DNA from: Kangiella sp.
Lineage (GTDB): Bacteria > Pseudomonadota > Gammaproteobacteria > Enterobacterales > Kangiellaceae
Assembly: GCA_026195755.1 (NCBI GenBank)
Contig: JAPHRL010000088.1
Span: 1 to 14,652, forward strand
Direction: 5' to 3'
DNA length: 14,652 nt
The translations under genes were made by a program, and so were the position numbers. The notes beneath the pieces were generated by a model. It worked only from the letters and a program-made list of their open reading frames with translations, did no database searches and was not told the origin of the DNA. How positions within the stretch are numbered: position 1 is the first letter of the stretch; the number at the start of each line of letters is the position of its first letter. Shown in pieces: positions 6,800 to 14,652 of the stretch.

Positions 6800-8941
6800 A
6801 TGAAAAAAGCTTTATACGGAGTCGCGCTGATGAGCAGCATGATTTTGACGGCTTGTACTGACGGTCCAGAAGAACCAAAAATTCCGGGTACTGGTGACGG
6901 TAGCACTAAACTCGTTGCACCAGTATTCGCGCCGGGTGACGGTGAGTTACCAATTCCTAATGATTTGCTGTTTAACGGCACAGCTGATTTAACTCTTAAC
7001 ATCCCAACCGATGATCCAACTGATATGTCTGATCCGCAAAATGCGATCAATGCATTGGACGGTTGGTCAACTCATGCTCCTTTTAGCATTGAGTTCCGTG
7101 GTGCAATAGACGGTTCAACCGTTGTACCCGGTCAAACCGTTCGGTTATTTAAAGTCTCAGTTAATCGCCCAGAAGCTATTCCTGGTACAGGTATTCCAGC
7201 TCCGACAGGCCCTGTGACTGGTGTTGAAGCTGAGTTAGCGGCGGGCGTAGACTTCGTTGCTGTCCCAGCAAGTTCAACTTCTGTTGGCGTTATACCGCTG
7301 AAGCCTCTAGAGCCACAGGCCAGCTATATGGTTGTAGTCACCAACGGTATTTTGGATGCTAATGGCAATGCAGTGATTTCTGACGCACAATTCTCAGTTG
7401 TAAAGTCACCAGACCCCATTCCTGAAGGTAGCGCCACAGCAGGTTTAGAGCCCGTACGTCAATTAACGCAGACAATGTTAGCGGCATCCACTAGTGCTGG
7501 CATTGATCGTGATGATGTTGTTCTAACTTATCAGTTTACGGTGCAATCAGTAGCAAACGCGCTAGTAACAGCGAATAATGCCTATGTGCAGGCTGCGGCT
7601 GATGCCGGTTTGCGACCTGCATCCAGCTTTTCAAGCTTGATGACTGATACCACACCCTTCACTGGTATTGGGGCAGCTAATCTTTATAAAGGTGAGGTGA
7701 CATTACCTTACTTGTTAACAGCACCTACCGCTGGAAACCCTACCTCAGTACTTGATAATTCCTGGGTTGGTGCACAGCAAATTCCAACACCACAAGGCCC
7801 AATAGCTAACCCATTAGCTGGTGCGCCAATTACTTATGCAAACCCTCTGGCGCAAAAAACGGGTGACGAAATTGTTCCGCTATTGGTTTCAGTACCTAAA
7901 GATCCAAACTGTTCGAAACCTTACCCTGTAATGATTTTCCAGCATGGCATTACCAGCAATCGTACAGCGATGCTTGGCATAGCGGACACTATGGCCAGTA
8001 CTTGTACTGCGGTAGTTGCTATGGACTTACCATTACACGGTATAGGTTCAAATAACCAAGTACATCAAGGGCTTCAGCTAGCAAGTGGCGGCGCAATAGG
8101 TATTTTTGAAGGGTACAGCGCAGGAGATGTGCGCGAACGTACTTTTGGTGTTGACTATATTGATAACGCTACTTCGGCACCAGGTCCTGATGGTCAAGCT
8201 GACCCATCGGGTGCTCATACTATTAACTTGACCAACTTGGTGGTTTCTCGAGATAACTTACGTCAAGCCGTACTCGATTTACTGGTTCTTGAAGAAGCTA
8301 TTCCTGCAATGGATATTGATGGTGATACACAGCCCGACTTTGATCCTGACAATGTAAGCTTCATGGGTCATTCTTTAGGCGGAATTGCAGGTTCAAAGTA
8401 TATTGGCCTATCAGACAAAGTAAAAGTCAGTGTGCAAGCGACTACTTCCGGAAGTATAGCTCAAATGTTAGATGGTTCGGCTTCATTCAGTCCTCGTATT
8501 CGTGCAGGATTAGCCGCAGCATCAGGTGTTCCTGCAGATGACCCATCTTTTGAGTCAGCGGTTTTGAAGCCATTTTTGTTTGCAGCGCAAACTGTGGTTG
8601 ATTCAGGCGACCCGGTAAACTATGCAGTGTTAGCACGTGCTTTAGATATTCCAACACTGGCACTTCAAGTTCAAAATGACCAAGTTGTACCAAATCAAGT
8701 TGCTGGTGCACCATTAGCTGGTAGCATCCCTCATGCTGCGTTATTTGGTTTACCTACGCTAACCGAGTCGACTGCAACTGATAGGGCATTCTTAAAGTTT
8801 GTGTCAGGCGACCATGCTTCGCCTCTTAGCCCAGCAGCTGATGCGGCGGTAACAGTTTCAATGCAAACTGCGATTGCTAACTTCATAGCTTCAGGTGGCA
8901 CTCAGGTTGTGGTATCTGACCCTAGCTTGGTGGAGCCCTAA
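6800..8941 (+). CDS. VolA/Pla-1-type extracellular lipase or lysophospholipase, outer-membrane lipoprotein
   Basis: A 713-residue lipoprotein. A signal peptide with lipobox LTAC (Cys19) is followed by Thr, not Asp, so sorting to the outer membrane is expected. Residues about 38-205 resemble the N-terminal domain of bacterial virulence-factor lipases (FAPGDGELPIPNDLLF at 43-58; VIPLKPLEPQASYMVVVTNG at 164-183). An alpha/beta-hydrolase domain follows, with an oxyanion-hole HG (382-383, FQHGITS), nucleophile elbow GHSLG (523-527, Ser525), a probable acid Asp628 (QNDQVVPNQ) and a probable catalytic His672 (SGDHASP). Vibrio cholerae VolA, a surface lysophospholipase, has this arrangement and is FadR-regulated; here the gene directly follows fadR and has a FadR-like site in its leader. 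The likely job is to release fatty acids from host or environmental lipids. The Shine-Dalgarno GGGAG (6788-6792) is 7 nt before the ATG. The exact substrate (lysophospholipid or triglyceride) cannot be read from the sequence. Confidence 0.9.
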   Translation: MKKALYGVALMSSMILTACTDGPEEPKIPGTGDGSTKLVAPVFAPGDGELPIPNDLLFNGTADLTLNIPTDDPTDMSDPQNAINALDGWSTHAPFSIEFRGAIDGSTVVPGQTVRLFKVSVNRPEAIPGTGIPAPTGPVTGVEAELAAGVDFVAVPASSTSVGVIPLKPLEPQASYMVVVTNGILDANGNAVISDAQFSVVKSPDPIPEGSATAGLEPVRQLTQTMLAASTSAGIDRDDVVLTYQFTVQSVANALVTANNAYVQAAADAGLRPASSFSSLMTDTTPFTGIGAANLYKGEVTLPYLLTAPTAGNPTSVLDNSWVGAQQIPTPQGPIANPLAGAPITYANPLAQKTGDEIVPLLVSVPKDPNCSKPYPVMIFQHGITSNRTAMLGIADTMASTCTAVVAMDLPLHGIGSNNQVHQGLQLASGGAIGIFEGYSAGDVRERTFGVDYIDNATSAPGPDGQADPSGAHTINLTNLVVSRDNLRQAVLDLLVLEEAIPAMDIDGDTQPDFDPDNVSFMGHSLGGIAGSKYIGLSDKVKVSVQATTSGSIAQMLDGSASFSPRIRAGLAAASGVPADDPSFESAVLKPFLFAAQTVVDSGDPVNYAVLARALDIPTLALQVQNDQVVPNQVAGAPLAGSIPHAALFGLPTLTESTATDRAFLKFVSGDHASPLSPAADAAVTVSMQTAIANFIASGGTQVVVSDPSLVEP

Positions 8942-8967
8942 GTATTATAGTTATACAGACTTACATT

Positions 8968-8992
8968 AAAGCCCTCATAAGAGGGCTTTTTT
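8968..8992 (+). terminator. Rho-independent terminator after the lipase gene
   Basis: AAAGCCCTC and GAGGGCTTT form a 9-bp stem with an ATAA loop, ending in a run of six T. It lies 26 bp after the stop codon and separates the lipase gene from sohB. Confidence 0.92.
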
Positions 8993-9030
8993 GTGCCTAT
9001 AACAAAACTGCTAAAACCGAATGGTCATTA

Positions 9031-9051
9031 AAAGGTAACTGTTATACCTTT
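9031..9051. repeat. Inverted repeat upstream of sohB (possible operator)
   Basis: AAAGGTA (9031-9037) and TACCTTT (9045-9051) are perfect 7-bp arms with a 7-bp spacer. They lie where the -35 of the candidate sohB promoter would be, so they may be a regulator-binding site. Confidence 0.4.
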
Positions 9052-9062
9052 AGCCAAGTCGG

Positions 9063-9071
9063 TGTTAAAAT
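9063..9071 (+). promoter_or_regulatory. Candidate extended -10 promoter of the sohB cluster
   Basis: TGTTAAAAT combines the TG extension with TAAAAT (five of six matches to TATAAT). No good -35 is present, which an extended -10 can tolerate. It lies about 77 bp before the start codon. Confidence 0.35.
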
Positions 9072-9137
9072 AGCCAACTATTTTGTGCTGAAAGCCATTA
9101 AGGCCTTGGCAGTTTTAGAAGTGACAGTCTGACATTC

Positions 9138-9141
9138 GGAG
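9138..9141 (+). promoter_or_regulatory. Ribosome binding site that fixes the TTG start of sohB
   Basis: GGAG lies 6 nt before the TTG at 9148. The only nearby ATG (9143) is out of frame, so the TTG start is supported. Confidence 0.75.
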
Positions 9142-9147
9142 AATGAC

Positions 9148-10299
9148 TTGGAATTTTTAAGTGAATACGGTTTATTTTTATTGAAAACAGCTACCGTTGC
9201 GGTGGTCATCATCATTATTATCAGCATGTTGATTAGCGCAGGTCAAAGACAGCGCTCGACAAGCAAGGGTGATATTAAGGTGGTTAACCTTGGCGAGACG
9301 ATTAAAGACAATAGTCAATCCATAAAAAATGAAATTCTGACTAATGCTGAGTATAAGCAACTTCTTAAGGAAGAGAAGGAACGTGATAAACAGCAAGAAA
9401 AAGAAGCAAAGCAGAAACTAAAGCAGGCTAAAAAGGATGTTAATAGGGCTTCAAGCGCGCCAGTAGTTGCCGTTGAGGCTTCTGGTGATGAGGCTGGGTC
9501 TGAAGACGCGGTTGTTGCAGATGAAAGCTTATCCGATAGCCCTCAAAGAATGTATGTTATTGATTTTGATGGGGATATACATGCGTCGGGTGTGGATTCC
9601 CTGCGTGAAGAAATCACAGCGATTCTTGCTACTGCCAACCAAAATGATCAGGTTTTGGTGCGCCTCGAGAGCCCTGGGGGCTTGGTGCATAGTTATGGTC
9701 TCGCTGCATCACAGCTAAAACGTGTGCGTGATGCTGGTTTAAAGCTGACTATTTCTGTGGATGAAGTTGCCGCTAGCGGTGGCTATATGATGGCCTGTGT
9801 CGCTGATGAGTTGGTTGCTGCACCTTTTGCAGTGCTAGGTTCCATTGGCGTAGTTGCTGAAATTCCAAACTTTAATCGTTTATTGCAAAAAGCGAATATA
9901 GATTATGAGCAACATACCGCCGGTCAATACAAGCGCACCTTAACCATGTTTGGTCAAAACACAAGTGTAGCGCGTGAGAAATTTAAACAAGAGCTTGATG
10001 AAACGCACCAACTGTTTAAAACCTTTATTCACGAAAATCGTCCTGACCTTGATTTAGATAAGGTCGCAACGGGCGAGCACTGGTATGGTCGACAAGCACT
10101 TGAGCTTGGACTTGTTGATACGATTCAAACTAGTGATGATGTGATTCTAGATGCGCTTAAGTCGATGGATGTCTATTCAATTAAATACGATATTCGCAAA
10201 CCTCTAACTGAACGTTTATCGCTCAATCTGTATCAGGCAATGGACAAGTTTGTTCTGCGTTGGATACAACGTTCTTCACAAAGCAATATCTTTAAATAA
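9148..10299 (+). CDS. sohB: SohB, inner-membrane signal-peptide-peptidase-like serine protease (S49 family)
   Basis: A 383-residue membrane protease similar along its whole length to E. coli SohB, starting with the same pattern (M-E-x-L-S-E-Y-G-L-F-L). A transmembrane helix (about 10-30) is followed by a charged Lys/Glu coiled-coil-like stretch (about 63-98), an acidic linker (about 107-132), and then the S49 peptidase domain (about 134-335). The catalytic dyad should be Ser210 (VAASGGYMMA) and Lys262 (GQYKRTLT); the 52-residue spacing equals that of Bacillus SppA. ESPGG (174-178) and GSIGVV (231-236) are further family motifs. The enzyme is thought to degrade peptides or membrane-associated proteins; in E. 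coli it was found as a multicopy suppressor of a degP (htrA) defect. The start codon is TTG with GGAG 6 nt upstream; no in-frame ATG lies nearby. It is the first gene of a three-gene cluster. Confidence 0.97.
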   Translation: MEFLSEYGLFLLKTATVAVVIIIIISMLISAGQRQRSTSKGDIKVVNLGETIKDNSQSIKNEILTNAEYKQLLKEEKERDKQQEKEAKQKLKQAKKDVNRASSAPVVAVEASGDEAGSEDAVVADESLSDSPQRMYVIDFDGDIHASGVDSLREEITAILATANQNDQVLVRLESPGGLVHSYGLAASQLKRVRDAGLKLTISVDEVAASGGYMMACVADELVAAPFAVLGSIGVVAEIPNFNRLLQKANIDYEQHTAGQYKRTLTMFGQNTSVAREKFKQELDETHQLFKTFIHENRPDLDLDKVATGEHWYGRQALELGLVDTIQTSDDVILDALKSMDVYSIKYDIRKPLTERLSLNLYQAMDKFVLRWIQRSSQSNIFK

Positions 10300-10315
10300 G
10301 CCATACTTCTTTTAT

Positions 10316-10978
10316 ATGGAATTTGAATTCTGGGACAACTGTTGGCAGCGTGAGTCTCAGCCGTTTCACCTGGCTGAGGCGCACACCTTTTTAGTTACCT
10401 ATGTGCAGCAGTATTTTTCCAAGGATGAAAAAATCTTAGTACCGCTTTCCGGCAAGTCCCTGGATTTAGTGTTTCTGTCTGAGCAAGGCTATTATCCGAT
10501 CGGTATTGAGTTTAACCCCAAAGCAGTCAATCGATTTATTCAAGAAAACCAACTGGAATTTGCTTCGAAATCTTTTTCTGCCCCCAAAGATCACCAATTA
10601 GTTTGTTATCATAATGACACTATGGAAGTGTGGTTGGCGGATTTTTTCGAAGTTACGCAAGATCATATAGGAAGCTTTAAGCAGGTCTATGACAGAGCGG
10701 CATTCATTGCGTTGCCAGAAAGTATGCGGCAACCTTATGCCAGGCATTTGAATAGCTTGTTGGCAGAGAATGCGACTATCCTTCTGGTCACCATGGACTA
10801 TCAGCCTGATGAGATGTCAGGGCCCCCATTTCTCGTCACTTCGAATGAAATCAAACAGCAGTTTCCAGAAGGGAAAGTTGAAGAGCTTTGTCGCTGTAGC
10901 CTGTTAGACAGTCACCCACGCTGGAAAGAACTTGAGTTAAGTCGTTTAGACGAAGTGTTATACAAAATTACTTTTTAA
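10316..10978 (+). CDS. tpm: Thiopurine S-methyltransferase (bacterial TPMT family)
   Basis: A 220-residue cytoplasmic SAM-dependent methyltransferase, the usual size for the bacterial family (about 215-220). It begins with the typical F-W-x-x-x-W pattern (residues 5-10). The SAM-binding loop is LVPLSGKSLDLVFL (41-54), followed by GIEF (63-66). YDRAAFIALP (125-134) and TMDYQPDEMSGPPF (159-172) are signature segments. The glycine loop usually reads PLCGKS, and here Cys is replaced by Ser. Pseudomonas homologues methylate selenium and tellurium compounds; the natural substrate is uncertain. The open frame extends upstream to an ATG at 10250 inside sohB, but homology begins at 10316, which leaves a 16-bp gap after sohB. 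No clear Shine-Dalgarno is present at 10316, so translation may depend on coupling to sohB. Its stop TAA overlaps the ATG of the next gene. Confidence 0.93.
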   Translation: MEFEFWDNCWQRESQPFHLAEAHTFLVTYVQQYFSKDEKILVPLSGKSLDLVFLSEQGYYPIGIEFNPKAVNRFIQENQLEFASKSFSAPKDHQLVCYHNDTMEVWLADFFEVTQDHIGSFKQVYDRAAFIALPESMRQPYARHLNSLLAENATILLVTMDYQPDEMSGPPFLVTSNEIKQQFPEGKVEELCRCSLLDSHPRWKELELSRLDEVLYKITF

Positions 10979-12867
10979 TGATTATGAAAAATACTACCCC
11001 TTACGGACTTTGGCAGTCACCCATTTCTGCCGAAATGTTAGCCAGCAAATCAACACGCTATGGCCAGATGCAATATATCAACGATGCTGTTTATTGGCTT
11101 GAATCACGTCCGCACGAACAAGGCCGTGGCGTCATAGTGCGCTCTCAAAATGGTAAGAGAGAGGATGTGACACCAGAGGGTTTTAATGTGCGTACTCGCG
11201 TTCACGAATATGCCGGTGGTGATTTCTGGGGTAGGGGTGAGCATTTACTATTTGCAGATGACTCTAATCAACAGCTGTGTCTGCAAAACCTGGCGACCAA
11301 CAGTGTTGAGTTTATAACGCCTGAGCCGCCCGTCAAACGTAGCCTGCGTTACTGCGATGGTGAAGTTGCTCCTAATATGGCGTATACCGTTTGTGTGCAT
11401 GAGCGACATGAAGCAGATGAAGTTATCAATGAATTAGTTGTGATTTCACTGTTAGCACCTTTTACCAAGCACGTCATTGCCCAGGGATATGATTTTTATT
11501 CCAATCCACGAGTTAGTCCCGACGGTAAGCAGCTGTGCTGGATTAGCTGGAATCACCCGAATATGCCATGGGATGAAACCGAGCTGTGGCTGGCCGATAT
11601 TTCTGCATCTGGCGAGATTGCTAATCAGCGCAAAGTTGCTGGTGGTGACAATGTTTCGGTCTATCATCCTTTCTGGTCAGCGGACAACCAGCTGTACTAC
11701 GTAGCTGATCCAGAGGGCTGGTGGCATATCTACCGTTTAAGTTCTGAGCAGCCGGTACATGACAAACTGGATATTGAGTTTGGTTTGCCACAATGGGTGT
11801 TTGGTTGCCGCACGGTGCAGTGGCTTGATGACAAATCTTTGGTCGCTATTGGCACCAGGCAAGGCCAGCAGGCGCTGTATCAAATCAATCTGGAAGATGG
11901 TGCTGTCGATCTGTTTAGTGACCAATGGACAGCATTTAATGGTCAGATGGTTACTGCTGGTGACGAGATGTATTTTATGGCCGCCAATCCGCAGACTGGA
12001 GAAGCGGTTTATCAGGTAAATATGCACAGTCGTAAAGCGGAGCAGTTGACTGATAGTGATAGTGACCAGCTTTCAGAATATCTCTCAGTGCCGAAACATA
12101 TCGAATTTCCAACTACGGGTGATCAAAAGGCTTACGGCTATTTTTATCCGCCAAAGAACCCAGAGTACCAGGAACTGAAAGAAGAAAAGCCACCCTTGAT
12201 TGTGCTGAGCCATGGTGGACCAACAGGCATGACCGATAACGGTTTAAATCTGACCATTCAATATTGGACCAGCCGCGGCTTTGCAGTAGCAGATGTCAAT
12301 TATCGTGGCAGCACCGGCTATGGTCGTGCTTATCGGGATAGCCTGAAAGGACAATGGGGAATTCTGGATGTCGATGACTGCATTGCCATGGGACAGTATC
12401 TGGCAAAGCAAGGTTTGGTAGATGGTTCAAGAATGGCGATTAGGGGAGGCTCAGCAGGCGGATATACGACTTTATGTGCGCTAACCTTCCATGATGTCTT
12501 CAAAGCCGGTATGAGTCGCTATGGCGTTGCCGAGCTGGTTTCACTGTCGCAGGACAGTCATAAGTTCGAAATCCGCTACCTGGACTCTGTTGTGGGACCT
12601 TATCCAGAGTGTTCAGACTTGTATCATCAACGTTCTCCGGTTAACCATACAGAGTTACTATCCTGTCCGATCCTGATACTGCAGGGGCTGGAAGATAAAG
12701 TAGTCCCTCCAAATCAGGCAGAGGCTATGGTGAAGGCGCTTGAAGAGAAAGGCTTGCCTTATGAGTACATCACCTTTGAAGGGGAAGGGCATGGTTTCAG
12801 AAAGCCTGAAACTATCATTAAAGCCTTTACTGCTGAGCTTCAGTTTTATCAGAAGTATCTGCTTTAA
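10978..12867 (+). CDS. S9 family serine peptidase (prolyl oligopeptidase / acylaminoacyl-peptidase type)
   Basis: A 629-residue protein without a signal peptide, so probably cytoplasmic. The N-terminal part (about 25-370) is a beta-propeller that gates the active site, with VHEYAGGDF (75-83) near its start and WAD/PDG-type repeat motifs such as VSPDGKQ (179-185). The C-terminal alpha/beta-hydrolase domain (about 375-629) has the oxyanion segment SHGGPTG (411-417), NYRGSTGYG (441-449), nucleophile motif GGSAGGY (490-496, Ser492), acid Asp573 (LEDKVVPP) and His605 (GEGHGF), so the catalytic triad is complete. Enzymes of this group cleave short peptides or remove acylated N-terminal residues. 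The ATG at 10978 shares one base with the tpm stop (TAATG), suggesting translational coupling; an ATG two codons later (10984) is an equally possible start. The gene ends 17 bp before a convergent lipoprotein gene, with no visible terminator between them. Confidence 0.93.
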   Translation: MIMKNTTPYGLWQSPISAEMLASKSTRYGQMQYINDAVYWLESRPHEQGRGVIVRSQNGKREDVTPEGFNVRTRVHEYAGGDFWGRGEHLLFADDSNQQLCLQNLATNSVEFITPEPPVKRSLRYCDGEVAPNMAYTVCVHERHEADEVINELVVISLLAPFTKHVIAQGYDFYSNPRVSPDGKQLCWISWNHPNMPWDETELWLADISASGEIANQRKVAGGDNVSVYHPFWSADNQLYYVADPEGWWHIYRLSSEQPVHDKLDIEFGLPQWVFGCRTVQWLDDKSLVAIGTRQGQQALYQINLEDGAVDLFSDQWTAFNGQMVTAGDEMYFMAANPQTGEAVYQVNMHSRKAEQLTDSDSDQLSEYLSVPKHIEFPTTGDQKAYGYFYPPKNPEYQELKEEKPPLIVLSHGGPTGMTDNGLNLTIQYWTSRGFAVADVNYRGSTGYGRAYRDSLKGQWGILDVDDCIAMGQYLAKQGLVDGSRMAIRGGSAGGYTTLCALTFHDVFKAGMSRYGVAELVSLSQDSHKFEIRYLDSVVGPYPECSDLYHQRSPVNHTELLSCPILILQGLEDKVVPPNQAEAMVKALEEKGLPYEYITFEGEGHGFRKPETIIKAFTAELQFYQKYLL

Positions 12868-12884
12868 TAATTAGGAAAAGATAG

Positions 12885-13448
12885 TTACTGAGTCTCGTGG
12901 GGGACTGACGAGGTTTGGTCAATTTCAAGATCATAGAATAGAGTGAAATAGCCATCCTCGGGCTCAAGTAGCAAGTCGACACTTAAGAGAAATTGTAGCG
13001 GTGAATCTTCGGTGTAAACAGTTTGCACGGATAGCTCAAACGTTCCTTCTCGGTCTTTATCCTGCAAAAAAGGGTGTTTTTGTAGCGCTCTGAACTGCTC
13101 GACTCCTTCTTCATCAAGTCGATACCAGCTAATATGCTCAACACTGTCGTCCTTGAACCAGTGTTTAACAGTCCTTATCTTTTCTTCCTCAAGCTTCTCC
13201 AGAGATAAGTATTGGTCAATGTAAGTTTCAGTGTCCTTGTAGCTATATGTGAGTTGGTTGGCCTCTATAACGTTAGTTTTGGTATTGCTACGAACTCTGA
13301 CACGAAGCTCTTCAGGATTAAGCCGAATAAAATCTTCCTCATCAAAACTCGACATTTTAAGCATAGTGGATAAAGGCACATTAGAGCATGCCTGTACTAA
13401 CACAATGATAAGTAGGGTTATCAGAAAGATGGGGAGAATTCGCTTCAT
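12885..13448 (-). CDS. Small lipoprotein of unknown function
   Basis: A 187-residue predicted lipoprotein. Residues 1-20 are a signal peptide with a strongly hydrophobic core (ILPIFLITLLIIVLV) and lipobox VQAC (Cys21), followed by Ser, which favours the outer membrane. The mature part has no domain I can name. It starts with a short segment (VPLSTMLKMSSFDEEDFIRL, 24-43) leading into a beta-rich body (RVRVRSNTKT near 49-58, LTYSYKD near 66-72), a charged helix (about 82-96), and alternating strands with many acidic residues toward the C-terminus (FELSVQTVYTED, FLLSVDLLLEP, FTLFYDLEI). The Shine-Dalgarno is poor: AAGGAT lies about 12 nt before the ATG. The start is held by the lipobox, since any later Met would lose it. 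It sits just downstream of the symporter terminator on the same strand, so it may have its own promoter in the short gap. Confidence 0.75.
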   Translation of the reverse strand: MKRILPIFLITLLIIVLVQACSNVPLSTMLKMSSFDEEDFIRLNPEELRVRVRSNTKTNVIEANQLTYSYKDTETYIDQYLSLEKLEEEKIRTVKHWFKDDSVEHISWYRLDEEGVEQFRALQKHPFLQDKDREGTFELSVQTVYTEDSPLQFLLSVDLLLEPEDGYFTLFYDLEIDQTSSVPHETQ

Positions 13449-13483
13449 TACTAGAGTGTAATCCTTTTTATCTAAAACCCATA

Positions 13484-13510
13484 TAAAAAGAGGCGGTAAA
13501 GGCCGCCTCT
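13484..13510 (-). terminator. Rho-independent terminator of the symporter gene
   Basis: AGAGGCGG (13489-13496) and CCGCCTCT (13503-13510) form an 8-bp stem with a 6-nt loop. Read on the minus strand it ends in T5 (13488-13484). It lies 19 bp after the symporter stop codon. Confidence 0.88.
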
Positions 13511-13529
13511 AAATATTTTGTATGATTAA

Positions 13530-14652
13530 TTAATCATCAAACTCGGTATGAACTTTGGCATGATTATAAACATCTTTGTCCAGCTCATTTTCACTTTTGG
13601 CAACGATAACACTGACTGCGGCGTCACCAGTAATATTGACTGCGGTACGCGTCATATCGAGTAGTCGGTCAATACCCAGGATCATACCAATCGCTTCGAC
13701 AGGTAGGTTAACTTGTGTCAGTACGCCTGAAAGCATAATAAGGCCTACACTAGGCACGCCTGCAGTTCCTACTGATGCAAGTGTTGCGGTTAGAACCACA
13801 GTCAGTAACTGCGCCATACTCAAATCGACACTGTAAGCCTGGGCAATAAACAGCGTCGCAATACCCTGCATAATAGCGGTGCCATCCATATTGATGGTTG
13901 CACCAAGCGGTAAGGTGAAGGAATAAGTATTGCGGTGCACGCCAAGGTTTTTCTCTACACAACGCATGGTAACCGGCAGGGTGGCATTACTGCTGGAAGT
14001 ACCAAAGGCGGTAAGCATCGCTGGCCACATTCCCTTGAAAAAATTAATGGGGTTGAGACGGGCAAGGACAGTAATTAAAACACCGTAAGTTATTAAAGCA
14101 TGAAGAATTAAGCCACCTATAACTAGAGCAAAGTATGCACCAAGTGAGCCGGCAATTTTGTCGAAAGGGAACTCGGCGAAGGTTTTTGCGATGAGAAAGA
14201 AAACCCCATAAGGCGCGAAGCGCATAATGATATTGACCAGCTCCATTACCACTTTATTCATATCATTAAACCAATTCCCTATACGCTTTCCTTTTTCACC
14301 AGCCATGGTGATGGCTAAGCCGATCAGGATAGCAAATACAATAATTTGCAGCATCTTTTCGCTGACCATTGCTATAAAAGGATTGGTGGGAATAATATCA
14401 ATCAAAACTTGAGTTAATGGTGGCTTATCACTCGCATCAAAGTTGGCGTCACCAATATCCATGCCAACACCGGGTTTAAATATTGAAGCCAGTGACAAAG
14501 CACCGATTAAAGCAATTGAGGTGGTAAGTAGATAAAGGCCAATAGATTTCAAACTGAGCTTTCCCAGCTTTGAAGGGTCAGCCAGCGAGCTAACACCGCA
14601 TACCAGTGACACCAATACCAGCGGAACCATTAGCATTTTCAAGGCATTGATA
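13530..14652 (-). CDS. Dicarboxylate/glutamate:cation symporter, SDF (DAACS) family (N-terminus beyond window)
   Basis: An inner-membrane secondary transporter of the GltP/GltPh family, visible from residue 1 of an ~373-residue fragment to the stop. The reading frame runs through the right edge, and the TTG at 14642 is an internal Leu in NALKMLMVPLVLVSLV, a typical helix of the family, so about 40-60 residues are missing. Counting from that position, the two re-entrant hairpins and the binding site are intact: TSSSNATLP (215-223), NMDGTA (251-256), GTAGVPS (292-298), and DRLLDMTRTAVNITGD (325-340). The last segment keeps the equivalents of GltPh Asp390, Asp394, Arg397, Thr398, Asn401 and Asp405. 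The Arg that binds the side-chain carboxylate favours glutamate or aspartate, driven by Na+ or H+. The C-terminal tail after residue 350 is polar. It has its own terminator and no partner genes in view. Confidence 0.93.
   Translation of the reverse strand, partial: INALKMLMVPLVLVSLVCGVSSLADPSKLGKLSLKSIGLYLLTTSIALIGALSLASIFKPGVGMDIGDANFDASDKPPLTQVLIDIIPTNPFIAMVSEKMLQIIVFAILIGLAITMAGEKGKRIGNWFNDMNKVVMELVNIIMRFAPYGVFFLIAKTFAEFPFDKIAGSLGAYFALVIGGLILHALITYGVLITVLARLNPINFFKGMWPAMLTAFGTSSSNATLPVTMRCVEKNLGVHRNTYSFTLPLGATINMDGTAIMQGIATLFIAQAYSVDLSMAQLLTVVLTATLASVGTAGVPSVGLIMLSGVLTQVNLPVEAIGMILGIDRLLDMTRTAVNITGDAAVSVIVAKSENELDKDVYNHAKVHTEFDD

Noticed and set aside
6793..7050. 85-codon open frame on the minus strand
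   Set aside because: Antisense to the start of the lipase gene, low-complexity Gly/Ser/Pro composition, no ribosome binding site.
10250..10315. Upstream ATG that would add 22 residues to TPMT
   Set aside because: The extension overlaps the end of sohB and has no counterpart in TPMT proteins; similarity begins at the Met at 10316.
11737..12027. Overlapping open frames of 86-96 codons on both strands
   Set aside because: They sit inside the S9 peptidase gene, whose propeller is intact in its own frame.
14640..14642. TTG as a possible start of the symporter
   Set aside because: The frame continues through the window edge, and the surrounding sequence is an internal helix of the family, so this is an internal Leu.

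Overview
The window looks like an ordinary chromosomal stretch of a moderate-GC gammaproteobacterium. FadR is close to full-length identity with the enterobacterial protein in its DNA-binding half, SohB is recognisable end to end, and VolA-type lipases and bacterial thiopurine methyltransferases are typical of this class. The gene mix is compatible with a marine Oceanospirillales-like organism (for example the Kangiella group), but that is an inference from content. I see no mobile elements, rRNA or tRNA genes, or CRISPR arrays. Both edges cut through genes: an antiporter subunit on the left and a symporter on the right.

Layout from left to right. (1) The C-terminal part of a MrpD/NuoM-like antiporter subunit (+) ends at a bidirectional terminator. 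(2) The terminator is shared with a convergent gene for a 693-residue secreted protein (-) that has an Fn3-like domain and a region I read as a divergent MACPF/CDC-like pore-forming domain. (3) Divergent from it is a membrane-anchored winged-helix regulator with a TolB-like propeller (+), which is a natural candidate regulator of the secreted protein. (4) A 65-residue secreted peptide gene (-) converges on the regulator across a 32-bp palindrome. (5) A 405-bp gene-free stretch holds an exact 14-bp tandem repeat and hairpin-forming sequence. (6) fadR (+) is followed by a VolA-type lipase lipoprotein (+). FadR-like sites sharing an inverted 9-mer lie in front of fadR and between fadR and the lipase gene. 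(7) sohB, a thiopurine methyltransferase gene and an S9 peptidase gene form a tight + strand cluster with a 16-bp gap and then a 1-bp stop/start overlap. (8) On the - strand are a small lipoprotein of unknown function and an SDF-family glutamate/aspartate:cation symporter with its own terminator.

How the genes may work together. The fadR-lipase pair with its candidate operators looks like a fatty-acid scavenging unit: a surface lipase releases acyl chains, and acyl-CoA then releases FadR from DNA. The regulator/secreted-protein pair may be a sensor-controlled secreted effector. The sohB-tpm-S9 cluster combines a membrane protease, a SAM-dependent methyltransferase and a cytoplasmic oligopeptidase, and their link is probably only transcriptional. 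The most unusual items are the possible pore-former with its divergent membrane regulator and the paired FadR-like sites. I did not find a clearly new multi-gene system.
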